The position numbers and the translations under genes were made by a program. This document shows positions 22,119-30,337 of a stretch of 35,927 bases of DNA, piece by piece; within the stretch, counting starts at the first letter, position 1, and each line of letters begins with the position of its first letter. The DNA is taken from NCBI GenBank assembly GCA_041650055.1, contig JBAZLV010000021.1, positions 1 to 35,927 on the forward strand. Reading direction: 5' to 3'. The notes below the pieces were generated by a model that searched no databases, was not told the DNA's origin, and saw only the letters and a list, made by a program, of their open reading frames with translations. Origin of the DNA: JBAZLV01 sp041650055 (lineage in GTDB: Bacteria > Nitrospirota > UBA9217).

Positions 22119-23152
22119 GGATCCCGATCCTTTCGCAGGTAGACAGTTTGTTGGGGGAGCGGGATTTCAATGTTCTCTTCCTGAAATCGTTTAAAAATTT
22201 CTTTTCTCAGTTCATGCTGAGCGAGGAACTGGTCGGTAAATTCCCGGACCTGGCAAATCACGGTAAAATCCAGCGAGTTATTCCCGAATCCCGGAATAAA
22301 CCGGACAAACGGTTCTGGTTCCGCCAGAAGCCCGGGAATGTGCTGCGCTCCTTTCCTGGCTTCTTCGAGCAAAATGCGTTCAACGTGGTGAGGATCGGAC
22401 GCATAGCTTACACTGATCGGGAGCAGGAACGACATGGTCTTCTCCGGGAGATAATAATTGGTCACCACGCTTTGCGACAGCTTGCTGTTCGGAATGACCA
22501 CCATGTTGTTTGCCAGCATCCGTATCTGGGTCGTTCTCCAGGTAATATCTACGACATATCCTTCCTGTCCTGATTCAAGTCTGACAAAATCTCCCACTCG
22601 AATGGATTGTTCCATAAGAATGTGAATGCCTGCAAAGAGATTCGCGAGAGTGTCCTGAAGCGCGAGTGCCGCTGCAAGCCCGCCTACTCCCAGCGCAGTA
22701 ATTAGTGGAGCAATCGAAATGCCGAGCATGCCCAGGATAATCAGCAATCCTATGATTAAAATAATTCCCCGAAGTACAGCATACGCCAGCCCGGTTGCAG
22801 GGATAGGAATCCGCGCCTGATGAATGTACTGCTTTAACATTTTTACGGCAATATCCGCAATGATCAGGGTCAGGATGAAAATGATCACCACGTCCAGCAG
22901 TGTTCTGAAATAATCCAGATGCTTTTCCGGAATGCCGGAAAAGGCAAGCCCGATATGGATCGCGATGGCGATTACAAGAACGACGGATGCTTTCCTGAAT
23001 GATGTTATGATGATATTGTCGAACCTGGTCTTTGTACGGACAGCCCATCCCCGAAGAATCCGAAAGAGAATAATCCTGACCAACAGCAGGACGGCAATGG
23101 AAGCGAGAATGATAAGAACGGGTCTGGCAATATTCATAAATGCATCTTCCAT
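22082..23152 (-). CDS. mscS: MscS-family small-conductance mechanosensitive channel
   Basis: Inner-membrane channel that releases solutes on hypo-osmotic shock. It has 356 residues from ATG 23152, chosen for GGGAG 8 nt upstream; the longer frame would start in a palindrome. There are four or five hydrophobic segments: VLIILASIAVLLLVRIILF, VVLVIAIAIHIGLAF, LLDVVIIFILTLIIAD and GIILIIGLLIILGML. The pore helix ITALGVGGLAAALALQDTLA then runs into GDFVRLESGQEGYVVDI and NMVVIPNSKLSQ of the beta domain. The C-terminal tail is Pro-rich (PWTPPPL). The reading frame overlaps the start of the DUF5752-like fragment. Confidence 0.94.
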   Translation of the reverse strand: MEDAFMNIARPVLIILASIAVLLLVRIILFRILRGWAVRTKTRFDNIIITSFRKASVVLVIAIAIHIGLAFSGIPEKHLDYFRTLLDVVIIFILTLIIADIAVKMLKQYIHQARIPIPATGLAYAVLRGIILIIGLLIILGMLGISIAPLITALGVGGLAAALALQDTLANLFAGIHILMEQSIRVGDFVRLESGQEGYVVDITWRTTQIRMLANNMVVIPNSKLSQSVVTNYYLPEKTMSFLLPISVSYASDPHHVERILLEEARKGAQHIPGLLAEPEPFVRFIPGFGNNSLDFTVICQVREFTDQFLAQHELRKEIFKRFQEENIEIPLPQQTVYLRKDRDPWTPPPLSSNSA

Positions 23153-23189
23153 GCACTGTTCTCCCTGTTCAAGCGGATTTTCGGCACTA

Positions 23190-23217
23190 GCACCGTGGCA
23201 TCCGGATGCCACGGTGC
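23190..23217. promoter_or_regulatory. 28-bp perfect palindrome upstream of mscS
   Basis: GCACCGTGGCATCC (23190-23203) is followed directly by its exact reverse complement, with no loop bases. It lies 38 nt upstream of the mscS start and about 110 nt downstream of the small helical-protein gene. Neither strand has a T-tract after it, so it does not look like a normal intrinsic terminator. It could be an operator or a cruciform. No further copy was found. Confidence 0.5.
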
Positions 23218-23326
23218 GGTAGAAACACCGGTATGGAGGCCATTGAAGGATGTACCGTCATGATGATCCAGCCATATCAAGGTACGGAGACATGAGAACG
23301 ATGTTCGTATGCCTACGAAAAATCGC

Positions 23327-23680
23327 TTACGAACGGTTTTTCTGCGTTCTTGTTCTCTGCGGTTTTTTTGCTTCTAATCCCGCTATCTTCGTTTCAATTT
23401 TTTTCAAACGGGAAATAATGCTCTTTGCCTGTGCATCCAGCAGCGGATTTTTGGCGGTGTTTGCAAGAACATATACCCGCGCGCCAAGCTCTGATAACCC
23501 TCGATGCATTTTCGTTTTTAAGGTATACAATGAATACTGTCGTTTGCCTTCTTCGGTAAGCTCACCGGCTTTTTTCTGGGCTGCGCGTGCTCCCTGTTTC
23601 ACGACTCCCACTCCCTTTTCAAACCCTTTTTCAAGGTCTTTCCTGATCGCTTCCCAATTCATGTGCTCAAAATAATTCAT
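23327..23680 (-). CDS. Small helical protein of unknown function
   Basis: 117 residues from ATG 23680, chosen for AAGGAGG 5 nt upstream; the longer frame up to 23770 has no such site. The N-terminus is MNYFEHMNWEAIRKDLEKGF, then an amphipathic, Ala/Lys-rich region (VVKQGARAAQKKAGELTEEG), a middle LSELGARVYVLANTAKNPLL, and a C-terminal coiled-coil-like SRLKKIETKIAGLEAKK ending in a very basic tail. No signal peptide or membrane segment. It has the look of YtxH- or phasin-like helical proteins, but I cannot assign a family. It lies between the chemosensory cluster and mscS, both on the same strand. Confidence 0.75.
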   Translation of the reverse strand: MNYFEHMNWEAIRKDLEKGFEKGVGVVKQGARAAQKKAGELTEEGKRQYSLYTLKTKMHRGLSELGARVYVLANTAKNPLLDAQAKSIISRLKKIETKIAGLEAKKPQRTRTQKNRS

Positions 23681-23766
23681 TGTATCCTCCTTACAGAATA
23701 AACAAGTGAAATCGCTCCGTGTGATTATTATATCATATAGTTTCCGGCAGAAAAATACGCAGGAAG

Positions 23767-24528
23767 TCACTGGAGAGGAATGTCCGGGCTAATACCTCGC
23801 AGGATCTCCTCTTTGATAAATTGCTGGATAGCTGCCCTGTCAGGGGGACTGATCTTGATGAATTGAAGTCCCATTCCTGCTTGCAGATAGGGCCCCTCAC
23901 CATTCTCATTTTTATGCAAGACAACCGCTTCTGCCGGAATAAGCCTGCCGTTTAAATTAATGAGCAGGTTCAGGGACGTGGAAACAGCAGACGGCTCTGA
24001 TGATGCTAAAAACAAACCGCGCTCCGAAATATCAAGCATGCAGGTTCGTTCGGCATCGGTTGTCTTGTTTATCTTTACCGGAAGCAGCATCCGGATTCTG
24101 ATATCCGTGCGTGGGGTTGTTTCAACCACGGTCTGGACGGATCGATATAATCGCTCGACGGAAACGGGAACAGAAAGACAATCGAGTGCTCCGGAAAGAA
24201 AACTCTTCGTTTCCTCCCGCTGGTCGTCCTGCCGGGTAAGCATGATAAAGGGAATTCCTGCGGTCATGGGATTTTTTTTCAGCCCTTGCATGAATTTGAA
24301 ACTATCCATGTCCTTGAGGTTCAGCGAGAGAATAACCAGGGAGGGTACAACCGTGATGACGGATTCGAGCGCTTCACGGGCTGTCGTGGCAGTATAAATC
24401 TGATAATCAAAACGCTTCAGGATCTTCGCGAGATACCCGCCATAGCGGATATCGCCGTCCACCAGCAAGATTAAACGATTCGTGCGACATGATTGTGCGG
24501 AAGGTTCCTGTCTTTTTTGGCTCAGCAT
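23767..24528 (-). CDS. Degenerate receiver fused to PilZ domain
   Basis: 253 residues. The receiver-like domain (about 18-135) has LLVDGDIRYGGYLAKIL, but the phosphoacceptor position is Ser68 (VILSLNLKDMD) and the conserved Lys of the KP turn is Val120 (LSVPVS), so it probably cannot be phosphorylated normally. The PilZ domain (about 138-245) has the RxxxR motif at R140-R144 and the DxSxxG motif at D166-G171 (DISERG), so it can be expected to bind cyclic di-GMP. It is the last gene of the chemosensory run, about 230 nt after cheY, and may couple c-di-GMP to motility. AGGA lies 8 nt before ATG. In the gap 24529-24755 the only structure seen is the weak hairpin listed next. Confidence 0.88.
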   Translation of the reverse strand: MLSQKRQEPSAQSCRTNRLILLVDGDIRYGGYLAKILKRFDYQIYTATTAREALESVITVVPSLVILSLNLKDMDSFKFMQGLKKNPMTAGIPFIMLTRQDDQREETKSFLSGALDCLSVPVSVERLYRSVQTVVETTPRTDIRIRMLLPVKINKTTDAERTCMLDISERGLFLASSEPSAVSTSLNLLINLNGRLIPAEAVVLHKNENGEGPYLQAGMGLQFIKISPPDRAAIQQFIKEEILRGISPDIPLQ

Positions 24529-24660
24529 GGTCTGGTCCTGCCCGGCTGTTCCTGCACCTGATAGGGGCAGCTGAAATCGAATACTTTCCTAAAATCATAG
24601 TACAGACAGCATGTTCTGTCAATCAGGGAATCCGAATAAAAAGCGAACGAAAAAGACATA

Positions 24661-24688
24661 AAAAAGAGCGGGGAAGGGTCAGCTGCTC
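24661..24688 (-). terminator. Weak candidate terminator after cheY
   Basis: On the minus strand GAGCAG (24688-24683) can pair with CCGCTC (24671-24666) with one mismatch, followed by TTTTT. The stem is short, so this is only a candidate; it would separate cheY from the receiver-PilZ gene. Confidence 0.25.
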
Positions 24689-24755
24689 CATGAGGAAAAA
24701 CAAGCGTCAAACACACCACAGTGCACAGAGGAATGCGCGGGCTTCTCGGTTCACG

Positions 24756-25139
24756 TTAGTTGTTTTTTTGTCCCAGTATCTGGTTTACAATAGTCAACAG
24801 ATCGGCGGTTTGGATAGGTTTTGCGATATACGCGTTTGCTCCGAGGGCAAGACCCCGTTTTCTGTCTTCTTCCGCGCCTTCTGTCGTGATAATAACGATC
24901 GGGATCGACTGATGCACCGGATCATTCCGGACCATGGAAACGAGTTTTAATCCGTCCATAATCGGCATATTGATGTCGGTCAGAATAATATCAAATTTCT
25001 GGGTGGAAAGTTTTTTGAGTGCGTCAATTCCGTCATTCGCTTCTATGATTTTGCTGCCGCTGATGCGTTTTAACGCAAAGGAGATCAACTGCCGCATCGT
25101 CGGCGAATCTTCAACTACGAGGAACTTATACTCGGGCAT
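24756..25139 (-). CDS. cheY: CheY-like single-domain response regulator
   Basis: 127 residues, one receiver domain with the complete catalytic set: Glu10-Asp11, phosphoacceptor Asp55 (ILTDINMPIMDG), Thr85 and Lys107 (AKP). AAGGAGG overlaps the stop region of the GAF gene 11 nt upstream, so the two are likely coupled. In this cluster it is the probable phosphoryl acceptor from the (unseen) CheA. Whether it acts on a flagellar motor, type IV pili or another output cannot be told from sequence. Confidence 0.92.
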   Translation of the reverse strand: MPEYKFLVVEDSPTMRQLISFALKRISGSKIIEANDGIDALKKLSTQKFDIILTDINMPIMDGLKLVSMVRNDPVHQSIPIVIITTEGAEEDRKRGLALGANAYIAKPIQTADLLTIVNQILGQKNN

Positions 25140-25150
25140 GTGAGGCCTCC

Positions 25151-25975
25151 TTATTTTTCTTTCAGCAGATCAAGGAAACTCTGGATCGTCGTCAATTTGC
25201 GCTCTGATTGCGAATACAGCCGCGCTGAAAAAAGCGCCGTTGCAGCATGGCCGGCCAGCATGGTAAAGAGTTCATAATCCACATTCGAAAACGTCCGTTT
25301 CTGCACGAGAAGCTTGTAGATTACGATCACCCCGATGACATGCTCCTTGATCTTGAGAGGAATACAGACCAGCGGGTGCAGATAATCAACTTCCTTGAGG
25401 TCCGTAGGATCGCCGTCCCGGTAAAATGCTTCTCCTGATTTTGCACTGGCGCCAATAATCCCGTCGCCCAGCTTGATGCTTGCGTGGGATTCGGATTCCA
25501 TGCCTTCCTGGGCAACGATGGACAATTCGTTCGTTTTTTCATCAAGCATCATGATCGAAAATTCTTCTGCTCCGATCAGATTCATGACGATTTCAAGAAT
25601 AATTTTGAGTGATTCGCTGAAATCAAGGGTAGAGTGAAGCTGATAGCTTGCAACGTACAGATTGGCGAGATTGTTGTTCTCGGCTTCCACTTCTATATAC
25701 CGATTTGCAAAATCCTTGTTTTCCTGCTCCACCGCATGGTACCGTTCAAGCAGGCTTCTGTTTTCTTCTTCCAGAAACTGTATTTTTTGTTCCAGCGTCT
25801 GGAGTTTAAAAGAGCCTTCGCGACCTGAAAATTTGGTAACCTCTTCGAGTTGGGCAACACGGTATCGGAGTTTCTCATTCTCCTTCAGCAGATCCTGAGT
25901 AAATTCCTCCCCTTTTTTGAATACCTGAAGGAACTCTTCAACCTTTTTTGAAATTGATGCGGGTTCTTTTTCCAT
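25151..25975 (-). CDS. Coiled-coil GAF-domain protein
   Basis: 274 residues from the second of two adjacent ATGs (25975), which is 5 nt after AGGAGG; 25978 and an upstream start at 26047 are possible. Residues about 10-110 form a long coiled coil (LKENEKLRYRVAQLEEV and QKIQFLEEENRSLLERYH). A GAF domain fills about 120-260 (LKIILEIVMNLIGAEEFSIM, IKLGDGIIGASAKSGE, PLVCIPLKIKEHVIGVIVIY). No membrane segment, so it is cytosolic. The ligand is unknown. It is coupled to cheY, so it may be a cytoplasmic input to the chemosensory system. A coiled coil with one GAF and no output domain suggests a scaffold or partner-binding role. Confidence 0.85.
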   Translation of the reverse strand: MEKEPASISKKVEEFLQVFKKGEEFTQDLLKENEKLRYRVAQLEEVTKFSGREGSFKLQTLEQKIQFLEEENRSLLERYHAVEQENKDFANRYIEVEAENNNLANLYVASYQLHSTLDFSESLKIILEIVMNLIGAEEFSIMMLDEKTNELSIVAQEGMESESHASIKLGDGIIGASAKSGEAFYRDGDPTDLKEVDYLHPLVCIPLKIKEHVIGVIVIYKLLVQKRTFSNVDYELFTMLAGHAATALFSARLYSQSERKLTTIQSFLDLLKEK

Positions 25976-26102
25976 CATCGCCTCCTGTCGCCGTTGCCTG
26001 GAAATTCTCTCTTCAAGGCGAAGCATCGTGCGGATGTTTCGCTGCATCGGGTGTCATTATAATGAAGTCGATAAAAATTATCAATCGAAAATCTAATTTG
26101 GC

Positions 26103-26360
26103 TTTCCCCAAAATTATTTTCTTAATCGCACGTGTCGATCCTTGCGCGATAGATGCGCACCAGCGTGCCCCGCACCGTTTGATGCAACTCGATGCTAATG
26201 TTCAGGTTCTGCCTTCCTGCGGGATTCTTTGTTCTGTGAACCGGCACGCTTGCGCGGCAGAGCGAAGGACCGACACCGGGAAAGAACGAGCCCGCATCAT
26301 TGCTTGGCTCTCTCGTTGTTTGAGAATAGCAATCATCTCACCGCAGGAAAATTTTGGGGA
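26103..26360 (+). mobile_element. Decayed REP-associated (Y1/RayT-like) transposase remnant
   Basis: TTCCCCAAAATT (about 26103-26115) and its exact inverse AATTTTGGGGAA (about 26349-26360) bracket a non-genic stretch. The plus strand inside reads ...GKERARIIAWLSRCLRIA before the right repeat, which resembles the C-terminal RARAxxAWL segment of REP-associated tyrosine transposases. No complete ORF or start remains. This, plus 25976-26102 where I see nothing, accounts for the roughly 400-nt gap between cheB and the GAF gene. Family assignment rests on a short segment. Confidence 0.45.
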
Positions 26361-26373
26361 ACGTCCTCAAGAT

Positions 26374-27480
26374 CTAAAAACCGCTGCCGGGATTACAGCG
26401 GACTCTGATCTCGGATGCCATGGATGAGAGTGCAAGAACCTTGTCCACGGCGCCTGTTTTGATAGCTTCTTCAGGCATGCCAAAAATGACCGCGCTTTCC
26501 CTGCTTTCTGCAAGGCATTGTCCTCCGCGTTCCTTGATCGCTCGTATGCCTTCTGCCCCGTCCCTGCCCATACCCGTTAAAACGATTCCGAGCGCTCCTC
26601 TTCCGCATGCCTGCGCAATGGAGGCCAGTGTCTTGTCAGCCGAGGGAACATACCGGTCAGCCGGCGTGGAGGAAACCACCCGGGCATGAAAGCCTCGTTC
26701 GTCCTTTTCGATCAGAAGATGGTTGCCGCCAGGAGCAATAAGAACCGTACCAGGTGCAAGGCGATCCCCGTCTGTTGCTTCGCTTACGATAAGAGATGAG
26801 AGCTTATTTAAACGTTCGGCAAAACTCCTCGTAAAACCGGCCGGCATATGCTGAACGACAACGATTCCGGCGCGCAGGTCAGAAGGCAGTGCGCTTACAA
26901 TTGCCTGAATGGCCGGCGGTCCTCCGGTTGAAGAGGCAATCGCAACGATCTCAACCGGTCCTGCTTCCACCCGGGTTTCATCCTCATTTCGCGGGAGAAT
27001 CAACGGTTGCCTTTGGGAGAGCAGAGCAATCCGCGATTGCACAACGGACATTTCAAGATGCATGATCGCATGAATCTTGTCAAGAAGATCGTCATGGATC
27101 ATCGCTATTTTTTTGGAGATTCGCGCCTCCGGCTTGGGAAGAAAGTCAACAGCCCCGAGCTCCAGCGCACGAAACACGCTTCGGCTGTCCGATCGGGAGG
27201 AAATGATCAGTACCGGCAGCGGCCGTTCGCTCATCAACCATCGAAGAAAGGTAAACCCGTCCATATTGGACATTTCGAGATCAAGGGTGATCACGTCAGG
27301 CTGAAACCGAAGCGTTTTCGCAATGGCATCGACTCCATCAACAGCAGTTCCGACCACCTGGATGCACGGGTCGCTTTCAAGCATTTCCGTGATAATGGCC
27401 CTGTTGTAAGCGGAATCATCGACCACCAGAGCCCGGATTTTTCGTCCGGCCTGGGTGGATTCGGGAGGAATGGATTTCAT
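26374..27480 (-). CDS. cheB: CheB chemoreceptor methylesterase/deamidase
   Basis: 368 residues. The N-terminal receiver (about 14-130) has DDSAYNRA and phosphoacceptor Asp67 (ITLDLEMSNMDG). The C-terminal esterase domain (about 175-365) has the catalytic Ser in IASSTGGPPA (about 183), His211 (VVQHMPAGFTRSFAERL) and the Asp in LTGMGRDGAEG. It removes methyl groups from MCP glutamates and resets receptor sensitivity. It overlaps cheR by 4 nt (ATGA). The decayed transposase lies directly after its stop. Confidence 0.96.
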   Translation of the reverse strand: MKSIPPESTQAGRKIRALVVDDSAYNRAIITEMLESDPCIQVVGTAVDGVDAIAKTLRFQPDVITLDLEMSNMDGFTFLRWLMSERPLPVLIISSRSDSRSVFRALELGAVDFLPKPEARISKKIAMIHDDLLDKIHAIMHLEMSVVQSRIALLSQRQPLILPRNEDETRVEAGPVEIVAIASSTGGPPAIQAIVSALPSDLRAGIVVVQHMPAGFTRSFAERLNKLSSLIVSEATDGDRLAPGTVLIAPGGNHLLIEKDERGFHARVVSSTPADRYVPSADKTLASIAQACGRGALGIVLTGMGRDGAEGIRAIKERGGQCLAESRESAVIFGMPEEAIKTGAVDKVLALSSMASEIRVRCNPGSGF

Positions 27481-28340
27481 TGCATTCCCTTCGGCCGTAT
27501 CGGCTTCTTGTAGACCAGGTCATTTTTCAACGTTCGAAGTTCAAATCCCGAGGGAATGTTAACGAGCGATTCGGAATGACCCAAAAGAAGGTAGCCGGCT
27601 TCCTGAAGTTTCTGATAAAAACTAGTGACAACCTTTTTTTTTGCCTCGCTGTCGAAGTAAATGATTACATTCCGGCAAAAAATAATGTCCATGGTATTGA
27701 TCAGGCTGATCTTGCAAGGATCAAGCAGGTTCACGGAGCTGAAGGATACCAGCTCGCGCACGGAGTCGATGATCCGATAATCACCGTGGTCCTCCTCAAA
27801 ATACTTGGTGAGCATGGAGGGACTGGTTGCCCGGTGCGCATTCTTTTTATAGACTCCCTTCCGTGCTGCGCGCAATACCCGCTGGCTGATGTCGCTTCCG
27901 AGAATCTCCACCTGCCAGTCCCGCCACCAGTCTCCTGATTCAAGCAGGAGAATGGCAATCGTGTACGGTTCTTCTCCGGTCGAGCATCCTGCGCTCCAGA
28001 TCCGGAGCATTTTCTTGTCTGCATGGGTCTTCCTGATCTCAGGAAGGATTTCCTCCGAAAACGCTTTTAGTTGTCCGCTTTCCCGAAAAAAATATGTTTC
28101 GTTTGTGGTCAGCGTGTCGATTAAAACAGCCAGTTCCTGTTCGCTTTTTCGGTCATATCGGAGAAAATGAAAATACTCCTCAAAGCTTCGAAGATGCAGC
28201 TGCTCAAGCCGCCGTGAAAGCCGGTGTTCAAAAATAAACTTCGAATCGTCGTCAAAATGCAAACCGCAATAATCATGCACGAAGTCGCGAAGCAGCCGGT
28301 AGATATCACGGGACAGGACTATGTCTGACTCAATGGACAT
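27477..28340 (-). CDS. cheR: CheR chemoreceptor methyltransferase
   Basis: 287 residues. The N-terminal helical domain (about 10-75) precedes the SAM-binding Rossmann fold with IWSAGCSTGEEPYTIAILL (about 123-142) and the late DIIFCRNVIIYFD. It methylates conserved Glu residues on MCP signalling helices. No TPR extension or pentapeptide-binding insert is obvious, matching the absence of a C-terminal NWETF-type tail on the MCPs here. It is coupled to cheB by ATGA. It starts 5 nt after the HEAT protein's stop and has only a weak ribosome-binding site, so it is probably co-translated. Confidence 0.96.
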   Translation of the reverse strand: MSIESDIVLSRDIYRLLRDFVHDYCGLHFDDDSKFIFEHRLSRRLEQLHLRSFEEYFHFLRYDRKSEQELAVLIDTLTTNETYFFRESGQLKAFSEEILPEIRKTHADKKMLRIWSAGCSTGEEPYTIAILLLESGDWWRDWQVEILGSDISQRVLRAARKGVYKKNAHRATSPSMLTKYFEEDHGDYRIIDSVRELVSFSSVNLLDPCKISLINTMDIIFCRNVIIYFDSEAKKKVVTSFYQKLQEAGYLLLGHSESLVNIPSGFELRTLKNDLVYKKPIRPKGMQ

Positions 28341-28345
28341 TGTTT

Positions 28346-30337
28346 TTATCTCAACGCTTCTACCGCTGCCTCCCGAACCGATTTGTCTGGGTCATGGAGC
28401 GCAATTTTTTCAAGGAACGGTTTTATTGCGGGATCTCTCCAGGTTTTAAGTATGTCGACCGCTGTTTTCCTGACGCTCCAGTGGCAATCATGCAGACTGT
28501 TCAGGACAGCGGGAAGAACCGACGCTTTTTCAAAACCAGCGAGAGCGGCAAGCGCATGTTTGCGTACCTCATGGTCGGGATGGCCGGCAAGGTGCAGAAG
28601 TGCATCACATGCAGGTGAAAAGTGGAGCGTGCCGAGCGATTCAATAACAGCAAGCAGGAAGATGCCGGTTGCGTTCTCCAGACAGGGCAGCAACATCCTG
28701 CCTGCAACCTCCCCTCCAATCTGCGCGATGCTCCGCACAGCAGCCGAACGAACCCAGAGGTCGCTGTCCTCCAGAAGCGGAAGCAGTGCAGCAAACGATT
28801 CTTCCTCAGGTATCCGGCCGAGTGATTCTGCCGCACGGATACGGACTTCAGCATCATCATCCGTGACTGCAAGCAGAAGCGGCTTGAGCGCCGAGTCACG
28901 CGGAGCATTTCCAAGAGCCTGCACGACGGCCTTACGAACTTCCGGTTCCTCATCCTTCAGCGCAAAAGTAAGCGCATGAACGGCTGCCGGAGTCATAAAT
29001 TCGCCAAAAAGAATTGCCGCGTTCTTCCGCACACGCGCATCATGAGAAGAAAAATCCTTTCTCAGAGATTCAATCACCGATTCGTCCCGAATGGCTGCAA
29101 GGGCCTCAATTGCCGCTTCCTGAACGTTCTCATATTCATCGGTCAGGAGGCCGATCAAAGGCTTAACAGCCGTGCGGGACCCAAGCCGGCCGAGTGCACT
29201 AGCTGCCGCGCTCCGGACATGACCGTTTTGATCCTGGAGCAGTGAGAGCAACGGCTTTTCAGCTTCAGTGCACCGCAAAGACCCGAGTACCGTCGTGATC
29301 GTGACCCTGATCAAAGCATTGTCAACCACCAGGTAGGGAATCAGAAGAACTGCGTTTGCCTGTCCCATGTATTGCAGCGCTTCCATCATCAGCTCTGCCA
29401 CTTCTTCTTCCTGCACGAGCGAGAGTAGCTTCGGGATGGACCGTTCTTGTGCCACCATGCAGACCAGCCGGATAGTTGCTGTTCTCAAGGCTCCGGCACT
29501 GGTCAGGAGTATTTCTTCCAGATTGTCAAGAACAGCAGAACCGGGCGCCACAGCGCGAAGTTCTCGAATCAGGATTTGCTGGTCCGTCGGGCTGCTCTTG
29601 AGCATGAGCTCGGAAAGCGCCATAATTGAAACTTCGCGCACGATCCGGAGGGAATCACCGAGTCCCGCGAGAAGCGGCCCGATGGTTTGTACCGTGCCAA
29701 TTTTGCCGAGTGATAACAGGATCGGCTCTCGAAGCTTCTCCCGGCTGAGCGCTTTCAAAAGCGGTTTCAGCGCACGTTCATCACCAATAGTACCGAGGGC
29801 TTCAGCAATCACATAATCGAACCAGCCGCCAATGCCCAATGCAAGGCAGTCGAGCAAGGGAAGAACCGCGCGCCGGTCCTGGATCTTTCCGAGCGCTTCA
29901 ACAGATGCTATGCGGACATTTTCGTCGGGGTCATCAAGATGCAGAAGAAGAACAGGTACGGCGTGAGGATCCCTGATATCCCCGAGAATGTCGACCACAA
30001 ACTTCCGCACATCCGGGTCAGCTGAAGCTGCGGCAGGAAGCAGCATGTTCATTCCTTTGCTTCCTATCTGCACAAGACCTTCAATCGCGGAATTTCTGGC
30101 GCCTGCATTGTCATCTGCCGAGAGCGCGGAAATAAGTCCTGAGACGACCTCATCACCTCCGAGCGAGACAAGCGCTTCCACGGCTGTCTTGCGCACTCTC
30201 CAGTCAGTATCCCCCAGCGCCTGAAGCAGATAGGGAAGCGAAACACTGCCTAACCGGCCCAGTGCGATCGTTGCTTCGCGCCGTTCCTCTGGATCAGTAT
30301 GTTCAAGCGCCTGTGCAAGCTGTTTAATATCCTGCAT
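28346..30337 (-). CDS. HEAT-repeat protein of the chemosensory cluster
   Basis: 663 residues from ATG 30337, which has GAGG 6 nt upstream and overlaps the end of cheW by 14 nt. Nearly the whole length consists of about 20 HEAT/PBS-lyase-type repeats of about 31 residues, with signatures such as DTDWRVRKTAVEALVSLG, DPDENVRIASVEALGKI and DDDAEVRIRAAESLGRI. Such solenoids bind proteins; no lyase catalytic feature is seen. A HEAT-repeat protein (Cpc7) is also encoded in the Myxococcus Che7 cluster, so this is a known but little-understood companion of chemosensory systems. It lies between cheW and cheR, which suggests a scaffold or regulator for receptor or methylation proteins. Confidence 0.92.
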   Translation of the reverse strand: MQDIKQLAQALEHTDPEERREATIALGRLGSVSLPYLLQALGDTDWRVRKTAVEALVSLGGDEVVSGLISALSADDNAGARNSAIEGLVQIGSKGMNMLLPAAASADPDVRKFVVDILGDIRDPHAVPVLLLHLDDPDENVRIASVEALGKIQDRRAVLPLLDCLALGIGGWFDYVIAEALGTIGDERALKPLLKALSREKLREPILLSLGKIGTVQTIGPLLAGLGDSLRIVREVSIMALSELMLKSSPTDQQILIRELRAVAPGSAVLDNLEEILLTSAGALRTATIRLVCMVAQERSIPKLLSLVQEEEVAELMMEALQYMGQANAVLLIPYLVVDNALIRVTITTVLGSLRCTEAEKPLLSLLQDQNGHVRSAAASALGRLGSRTAVKPLIGLLTDEYENVQEAAIEALAAIRDESVIESLRKDFSSHDARVRKNAAILFGEFMTPAAVHALTFALKDEEPEVRKAVVQALGNAPRDSALKPLLLAVTDDDAEVRIRAAESLGRIPEEESFAALLPLLEDSDLWVRSAAVRSIAQIGGEVAGRMLLPCLENATGIFLLAVIESLGTLHFSPACDALLHLAGHPDHEVRKHALAALAGFEKASVLPAVLNSLHDCHWSVRKTAVDILKTWRDPAIKPFLEKIALHDPDKSVREAAVEALR

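Noticed and set aside
25948..26427. Plus-strand open frame of 159 codons covering the gap before cheB
   Set aside because: The ends overlap two real genes on the other strand. Only a short middle part resembles a transposase C-terminus, so a decayed mobile-element remnant is the better description.
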